From the NCBI RefSeq assembly GCF_013305725.1, contig NZ_CP047883.1:1157001-1221000 (forward strand): 64,000 nt of DNA. The letters run 5' to 3'. Below are positions 59,598 through 64,000 of the stretch, piece by piece. Below the pieces are notes generated by a model. The model had not been told where the DNA came from and ran no database searches. It worked only from the letters and a program-made list of their open reading frames with translations. Positions within the stretch are counted from its first letter, which is position 1; every line of letters begins with the position of its first letter. A program made the translations under genes and the position numbers. The stretch is from Streptococcus mitis (GTDB lineage Bacteria > Bacillota > Bacilli > Lactobacillales > Streptococcaceae).

Positions 59598-60388
59598 TAT
59601 AAGCCCTCCATATAAGCTATAACCGACTGGTCCTTATGGTGACCAATCACAGTCTCTGCTAATTCTAAAATTTCTGGTCGTGCATTTTCAGGAGCTACAG
59701 GATGTCCCACAACCTGCATCATATGCAAGTCATTTAGATTGTCTCCAAACGCCATGACCTGATCCATTGTGATACCAAGTTTTTTAGCTAATTCAACAAT
59801 AGCCACTCCCTTATCGACATAGTCCAGAACAATATCAATAGATTCAAAGCCAGTTGTCATGGCCTTAACACCAGGAACATGTTCATTGACCCAAGCTTCA
59901 CCAGCTTCCAGCGTTTCTTCTGTGAAGTTGGTTGTAAATTTGAAAATGTCATCTGTGATATCTTCCAAACTCGCTACTTTTTGGATATTTTCATTATAGT
60001 GCTGGCTCACTTTCAAATAGGTCTCATCAACCGTATCTAACACATAAGAACCCTTCTTACCCGTCAAGAGCAGTTTATTGATATCTACATAAGGTGACAT
60101 TTTCAGCATTTCAAAAGTCGTCAGATAAAAGTCACGAGACATGGTCGCTTCATACAAGTCCTGACCTTGATATTCGACCAAACTGCCATTTTCCGCGATA
60201 AAAATAATGTCATCACGAACATCAGCAAATAATTTTTCTAAGGATAGAAATCCGCGCCCTGAAGCTACCGCAAAGTAAATCCCTTTTTCCTTGTAGGAAA
60301 CCAAGAGAGACTTGAGGCGGTCCATATCAAAGCATCCATTCCCATCTAGGAAGGTTCCGTCCATATCCGTTGCTACTAGCTTAATCAT
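59597..60388 (-). CDS. Cof-type HAD-IIB phosphatase
   Basis: A 263-residue paralogue of the downstream HAD gene, with motif I ATDMDGTFLD (about 6-15), motif II VASGRG near 42 and motif III GDNLNDLHMM near 212. It is first in the HAD-HAD-ftsY unit. The ribosome-binding site is not ideal: GGAG lies 13 bases before ATG, with AGAAAGA closer. Substrate unknown. Confidence 0.87.
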   Translation of the reverse strand: MIKLVATDMDGTFLDGNGCFDMDRLKSLLVSYKEKGIYFAVASGRGFLSLEKLFADVRDDIIFIAENGSLVEYQGQDLYEATMSRDFYLTTFEMLKMSPYVDINKLLLTGKKGSYVLDTVDETYLKVSQHYNENIQKVASLEDITDDIFKFTTNFTEETLEAGEAWVNEHVPGVKAMTTGFESIDIVLDYVDKGVAIVELAKKLGITMDQVMAFGDNLNDLHMMQVVGHPVAPENARPEILELAETVIGHHKDQSVIAYMEGL

Positions 60389-60426
60389 AAAATCTTTCTT
60401 ACTCCGATTAGTAAATCTACCTCCTA

Positions 60427-60435
60427 TTATACCAT
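60427..60435 (-). promoter_or_regulatory. Promoter of the HAD-HAD-ftsY unit
   Basis: Extended -10 TGG-TATAAT on the minus strand, 38 bases before the start codon. Confidence 0.65.
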
Positions 60436-60570
60436 ATATAACTAGAAAAAGGACGAGTCTATCAGCTTTGCATCTCTTTTATCCTTCTCTACTAGCTAGT
60501 ACTGTTTCTAACTTTTAAAAAAGCTCGTAAAATTAAAATCGTGCAACTTTTTTCAGATACTTTTAAAAGA

Positions 60571-60599
60571 TTGATTTAATTACCTGTTTCCTTTATACT
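60571..60599 (+). promoter_or_regulatory. Sigma-A promoter of the VIT gene
   Basis: TTGATT (60571-60576), 17-base spacer, TATACT (60594-60599). The 60436-60570 stretch holds no gene. Confidence 0.75.
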
Positions 60600-60618
60600 G
60601 GATAAAAAGGAGATTAGT

Positions 60619-61314
60619 ATGTCAGAAACAAATCACGAAATCGATTCAAATTTTGCAGGTCGTTTAAATATCCTGCGTGCAGGTGTTCTTGGTGCCAATG
60701 ATGGGATTATTTCCATTGCTGGTGTGGTTATCGGGGTTGCCAGTGCCACTAGCAATATCTGGATTATCTTTTTATCAGGTTTTGCGGCTATTTTAGCTGG
60801 TGCCTTTTCAATGGCTGGTGGAGAATATGTATCCGTTTCAACTCAAAAAGATACCGAGGAAGCAGCCGTTGCGCGTGAGAAACTCTTGCTAGACCAAGAT
60901 ATGGAACTAGCCAAAAAGTCCCTCTATGCTGCCTATATCCAAAATGGAGAATGCGAAACCTCTGCTCAACTTTTGACCAACAAGGCCTTTTTAAATAATC
61001 CTCTCAAGGCTTTGGTAGAGGAAAAATATGGGATTGAGTATGAAGAATTTACCAATCCTTGGCATGCTGCTATCTCTAGCTTTATTTCTTTTTTCCTTGG
61101 TAGCTTACCACCAATGCTTTCAATTACCGTTTTCCCAAGTGGTTACCGCATCCCTGTTACTGTCCTTATCGTCGGTGTGGCCCTTCTTCTCACTGGTTAC
61201 ACTAGTGCCAGACTTGGAAAAGCCCCAACCAAAACAGCTATGATTCGGAACCTTGCTATTGGTCTCTTAACTATGGGAGTTACCTTCTTGCTAGGACAAC
61301 TTTTCAGCATTTAG
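60619..61314 (+). CDS. VIT1/CCC1-family membrane transporter
   Basis: A 231-residue membrane protein with the VIT/CCC1 layout: N-terminal LRAGVLGANDGIISIAGVVIGVA, a second segment with SMAGGEYVSVSTQKD, an acidic cytoplasmic stretch (about 90-150) and three C-terminal segments. Eukaryotic relatives carry iron or manganese into vacuoles; bacterial members are poorly studied, so divalent metal export is a guess from the family. Ribosome-binding site AAAGGAG. Monocistronic, with a terminator shared with the convergent permease. Confidence 0.87.
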   Translation: MSETNHEIDSNFAGRLNILRAGVLGANDGIISIAGVVIGVASATSNIWIIFLSGFAAILAGAFSMAGGEYVSVSTQKDTEEAAVAREKLLLDQDMELAKKSLYAAYIQNGECETSAQLLTNKAFLNNPLKALVEEKYGIEYEEFTNPWHAAISSFISFFLGSLPPMLSITVFPSGYRIPVTVLIVGVALLLTGYTSARLGKAPTKTAMIRNLAIGLLTMGVTFLLGQLFSI

Positions 61315-61322
61315 TATACAAG

Positions 61323-61358
61323 AAATACCTCGATTTTGAAGTCGAGGTATTTTTTTTT
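61323..61358 (+). terminator. Terminator after the VIT gene
   Basis: AAATACCTCGA and TCGAGGTATTT form a perfect 11-bp stem with an 8-base loop and a long T run on the plus strand. Its 3' side reaches the stop codon of the convergent permease gene. Confidence 0.85.
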
Positions 61359-63345
61359 ACATTTGCACAATCTTGCGATAACTTCTTGAAGTAATCATGA
61401 AAATCAGCACATAGGCGATGAGGAAGACAGCGCAGATAGACAAAGTCACTGTCAACATCATAGTCGCATCCAGTACACCTATCACTTTAAGAATCAGGCT
61501 AAGCATATGATAGGCAAAGGCTAGGTGTAGGAAAGCAAAGAGCAAAGGGAGGAAGAAAACAGTTAAAACCTGTTTGTTGATGGTTTGCTTGATTTGCTTT
61601 TGATCTAAACCGACTTTCTGCAAGATAATAAAGCGTTCACGGTCTTCATAGCCTTCAGAAATTTGTTTGTAGTAGATGACCAGAACCGTTCCGACCATAA
61701 AGATAATGGATAGGAAAATACCGATAAAGAAGACACCACCAAAGAGGGCACTCATTTGAGCACTAGCATCTGCTAGATTGCTACCATACACATAGCTACC
61801 TTCCGTGTTTAATTGAGCATTAAACTGGTTGAGGTATTTATCATATTCTTCAGCGACCTTGAGTTGTTCTTCTTCGTTGGCATTTACATTCATACCACCG
61901 TAAAACTGATTATAGATAGCCGAATCTGGGAATTGATCCAAAAAGGCTTGTAAATTAGGTACAACAAGGTAATTGTAATCAGCAGTCAAAATATTAAACT
62001 GATTTGGAACATGGTTTACAATGAAATCTTTAGTAAATTCTTCTTTGACAGAAAATTGATGATCATTTAGAGTTAGAGCTTTCTGTTCTTTAACTCCCTC
62101 ATTCTTTGCAAAGAGTCCGACCTCATTTCCTGATAGAGACAATTTTTGGCCAGTCATATTTTCATAATCTTTTTGGTCAAATACCATGAAAACTGTTGTG
62201 GGTTGGACACGATTTTGTCCTTTTTCAAAAAGGGTTAACTTGCTACCTTCTTGGTTTGCAACACCAAAGTAAGCGTAACGAAGCACTTCTTTCTCTTTAA
62301 TCTTATAACCTTTATCACTTGCAAACTGGCTCAAGAGTTTGTCCAAGTCTTCTTTTTCAACATTTTGCCCTGAAACCCCAAAATCATGAGGATTTAGAAC
62401 TTTTTTAAAGCTTTCTGAGGCATTGAAAATACTAGTCGCTGCTGACATGGTTACCAAAACCATTGTTGACAAAATTGCGATAGTTGCTAGTCCAACCGCA
62501 TTTTTCTTCATACGGAAAATCAAGTTAGACACTGAGATAAGGTTATTGGGCTGGTAATAGTATTTCTTATTTTTCTTTAAGATTTGGAGGAAAACGGTAA
62601 TACCTGCATTGAACAAGAGATAGGTTCCAAAAATAACCAGCAAAACAGCTAGGAAGAAAGTTGTTAAGGCTGTAAGAGGATCTTTTACAGTAAGGGAAAG
62701 ATAATATCCAATCCCTAAACTTATGGAACCAAGAATAGTTTGGAGAGGTAGGAAACGACCTTTTTTCTCTCCGCTTGCTTTCTCACGAGAGAGCTGGAGG
62801 GCATTCATACGGGCAATTCGAAGGGCATTCAGGAACATGAGGCCTAGGAAAATCAAACCAAAGACAACAAGTACTGCAATGACAACATTCATTTGGAAGG
62901 TAGCGACCAGCTCAACCTTCAATTTCATCAGTTTGAGCAAGAAAGCGAAAATTAACTTGTCAAACAAGGCTCCAATACCGATACCCGCTCCAACAGTTAG
63001 AATCCCAAATACCACTAACTCCTTAAAGGTCATACTGATTAGATGACGCTTCTCCAAGCCCAACATGCCATAAATTCCTAGTTCCTTGGAACGGTTCTTC
63101 ATGACAAAACTATTGGCATAGAGGACGATAATGGCTGACGCAAGGGTGACGACAAACATACCAAATCCTAGAGTAGCTTGAATGGTTGTCCCTCCACGGA
63201 TTTCCGAAATCTTGGGATTGAAGGTTAAGGAGTAAAAGAGATAGGTGACGGTGACTGCCAAGAGAACAGCCAGCGCAAAAGGATAGTAGAGTTTGCGGTT
63301 TTTAATCAAGTTCGATACCGCTAACTTATTGGTTAATCGAAACAT
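61357..63345 (-). CDS. ABC transporter permease, FtsX/BceB type
   Basis: A 662-residue permease with about ten hydrophobic segments, two FtsX-like regions and a large extracellular domain (about residues 315-520) between segments 7 and 8. This is the layout of BceB/VraG exporters that remove or sense peptide antibiotics such as bacitracin. The partner ATPase precedes it by one base. Bce-type modules usually have a two-component system nearby, which this window does not show. Ribosome-binding site CGAGGTG lies inside the ATPase end. Confidence 0.88.
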   Translation of the reverse strand: MFRLTNKLAVSNLIKNRKLYYPFALAVLLAVTVTYLFYSLTFNPKISEIRGGTTIQATLGFGMFVVTLASAIIVLYANSFVMKNRSKELGIYGMLGLEKRHLISMTFKELVVFGILTVGAGIGIGALFDKLIFAFLLKLMKLKVELVATFQMNVVIAVLVVFGLIFLGLMFLNALRIARMNALQLSREKASGEKKGRFLPLQTILGSISLGIGYYLSLTVKDPLTALTTFFLAVLLVIFGTYLLFNAGITVFLQILKKNKKYYYQPNNLISVSNLIFRMKKNAVGLATIAILSTMVLVTMSAATSIFNASESFKKVLNPHDFGVSGQNVEKEDLDKLLSQFASDKGYKIKEKEVLRYAYFGVANQEGSKLTLFEKGQNRVQPTTVFMVFDQKDYENMTGQKLSLSGNEVGLFAKNEGVKEQKALTLNDHQFSVKEEFTKDFIVNHVPNQFNILTADYNYLVVPNLQAFLDQFPDSAIYNQFYGGMNVNANEEEQLKVAEEYDKYLNQFNAQLNTEGSYVYGSNLADASAQMSALFGGVFFIGIFLSIIFMVGTVLVIYYKQISEGYEDRERFIILQKVGLDQKQIKQTINKQVLTVFFLPLLFAFLHLAFAYHMLSLILKVIGVLDATMMLTVTLSICAVFLIAYVLIFMITSRSYRKIVQM

Positions 63346-63346
63346 A

Positions 63347-64000
63347 CTAATTCACCTCGCTTGCCATGACAGTCAAGGTATCAGAGATTTCTTGGAACAT
63401 CTGACGTTCTGTCTTCTCTCCACGGTAGATTTGGTTGTAAAGAATGCCGTCTTTGATAAAGAGTACACGTTTAGCTCTGCTAGCTGCTGCTGTTGAGTGG
63501 GTTACCATAAGAATGGTTTGTCCACGCTCATTGATTTCATCAAAAACATCCAGTAGAGCTGCAGATGACTTGGAGTCAAGGGCGCCTGTTGGCTCATCCG
63601 CAAGGAGAATTTCAGGTTCTGTGATGATGGCACGAGCTACTGCTACACGCTGTTTCTGCCCTCCTGAAATCTCGTAAGGGTACTTCTCTTGTAATTGGTT
63701 GATTCCCAGATTCTCAGCTGTCACCACCAATTTCTTCATCATCTCCGTAATAGGTCTTCTTGACAAGACAAGTGGAAGCAAGATATTATCCTTAACAGAT
63801 AGAGTATCTAGCAAGTTAAAGTCTTGGAAGACAAATCCTAGCTTTTCACGACGGAAGCTAGAGGCTTGTGAATTTTTAATGGTTGCGGTGTCCGTTCCAT
63901 TTAAGTAAACCTGCCCACGACTTGGTTTATCCAGCATAGCTAGAATATTGAGAAGAGTTGATTTACCAGAACCAGACTCACCCATGATAGCGACGTAATC
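63347..64000 (-). CDS. ABC transporter ATPase, BceA type, cut by the window end
   Basis: About 217 C-terminal codons are present; the N-terminus lies beyond 64000. Visible are Walker [10 protein letters not shown], the Q-loop [10 protein letters not shown], signature [14 protein letters not shown], Walker [15 protein letters not shown] and the H-loop VTHS. It forms an exporter with the following permease. The reading frame continues past the internal ATG at 63985 (upstream codons read DYVAI), so that ATG is not the start. Confidence 0.9.
   Translation of the reverse strand, partial: DYVAIMGESGSGKSTLLNILAMLDKPSRGQVYLNGTDTATIKNSQASSFRREKLGFVFQDFNLLDTLSVKDNILLPLVLSRRPITEMMKKLVVTAENLGINQLQEKYPYEISGGQKQRVAVARAIITEPEILLADEPTGALDSKSSAALLDVFDEINERGQTILMVTHSTAAASRAKRVLFIKDGILYNQIYRGEKTERQMFQEISDTLTVMASEVN

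Overview
The window comes from a low-GC Firmicute and reads throughout as a mitis-group Streptococcus. Indicators are a glgBCDA operon with GlgD, GapN, a VicRKX system whose kinase has one membrane segment, split CoaB/CoaC, a GlnP with two fused binding domains, and a pneumococcal-type BOX repeat. Many proteins look close to, but not identical with, the pneumococcal ones I remember, so S. mitis or S. oralis is more likely than S. pneumoniae. That is recall, not a search. No rRNA, tRNA, CRISPR array, prophage or transposase gene is visible.

Layout. (1) 1-20 kb, mostly minus strand: central carbon and storage metabolism (eno, glycerate kinase, a SerB-like phosphatase, glgBCDA, gapN, pulA), then ligA, an MFS transporter, an Rgg regulator and an ABC-F ATPase. 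(2) 20-30 kb: pgm and a thioredoxin-like protein on plus, then vicRKX, mutY, a BOX element and the relQ-nadK-rluD-pta cluster on minus, with a divergent CYTH gene. (3) 30-35 kb, plus: prs-nifS-DUF1831-DUF4649 and rex-amidotransferase. (4) 35-40 kb, minus: radC, pcrA, fhs. (5) 40-43 kb, plus: vitamin and cofactor genes coaB-coaC-panT and niaX-niaR. (6) 43-49 kb, minus: an AT-rich ribose cassette rbsRKDACB inserted between niaR and mutX, flanked by two diverged copies of a ~207-bp niaR/mutX junction. (7) 49-64 kb: uvrB-mutX, a CPBP protease, glnPQ, zwf, ftsY with two HAD phosphatases, a VIT-family protein, and a BceAB/FtsX-type ABC exporter cut by the window end.

How it works together. The first third handles alpha-glucans (pullulanase in, glycogen synthesis, phosphoglucomutase) and lower glycolysis (eno, gapN). 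Operators read from sequence link this to nutrient state: cre (CcpA) sites at glgB, eno and rbsR, a perfect CodY box in the gapN promoter and a near-perfect one before pgm, a Rex box at rex and a weaker one at gapN, and a perfect GlnR box before glnPQ-zwf. Genome maintenance is well represented (ligA, mutY, mutX, uvrB, pcrA, radC).

Main unusual observations: five genes (DUF1694, ligA, ABC-F, mutY, coaB) lack a Shine-Dalgarno sequence and have a -10 box exactly 6 nt before ATG, predicting leaderless mRNAs; radC has a competence-type cin-box in the loop of a hairpin whose 3' arm is its own ribosome-binding site; the rbs cassette is flanked by a direct duplication; and MutY contains no cysteine, so it has no iron-sulfur cluster.
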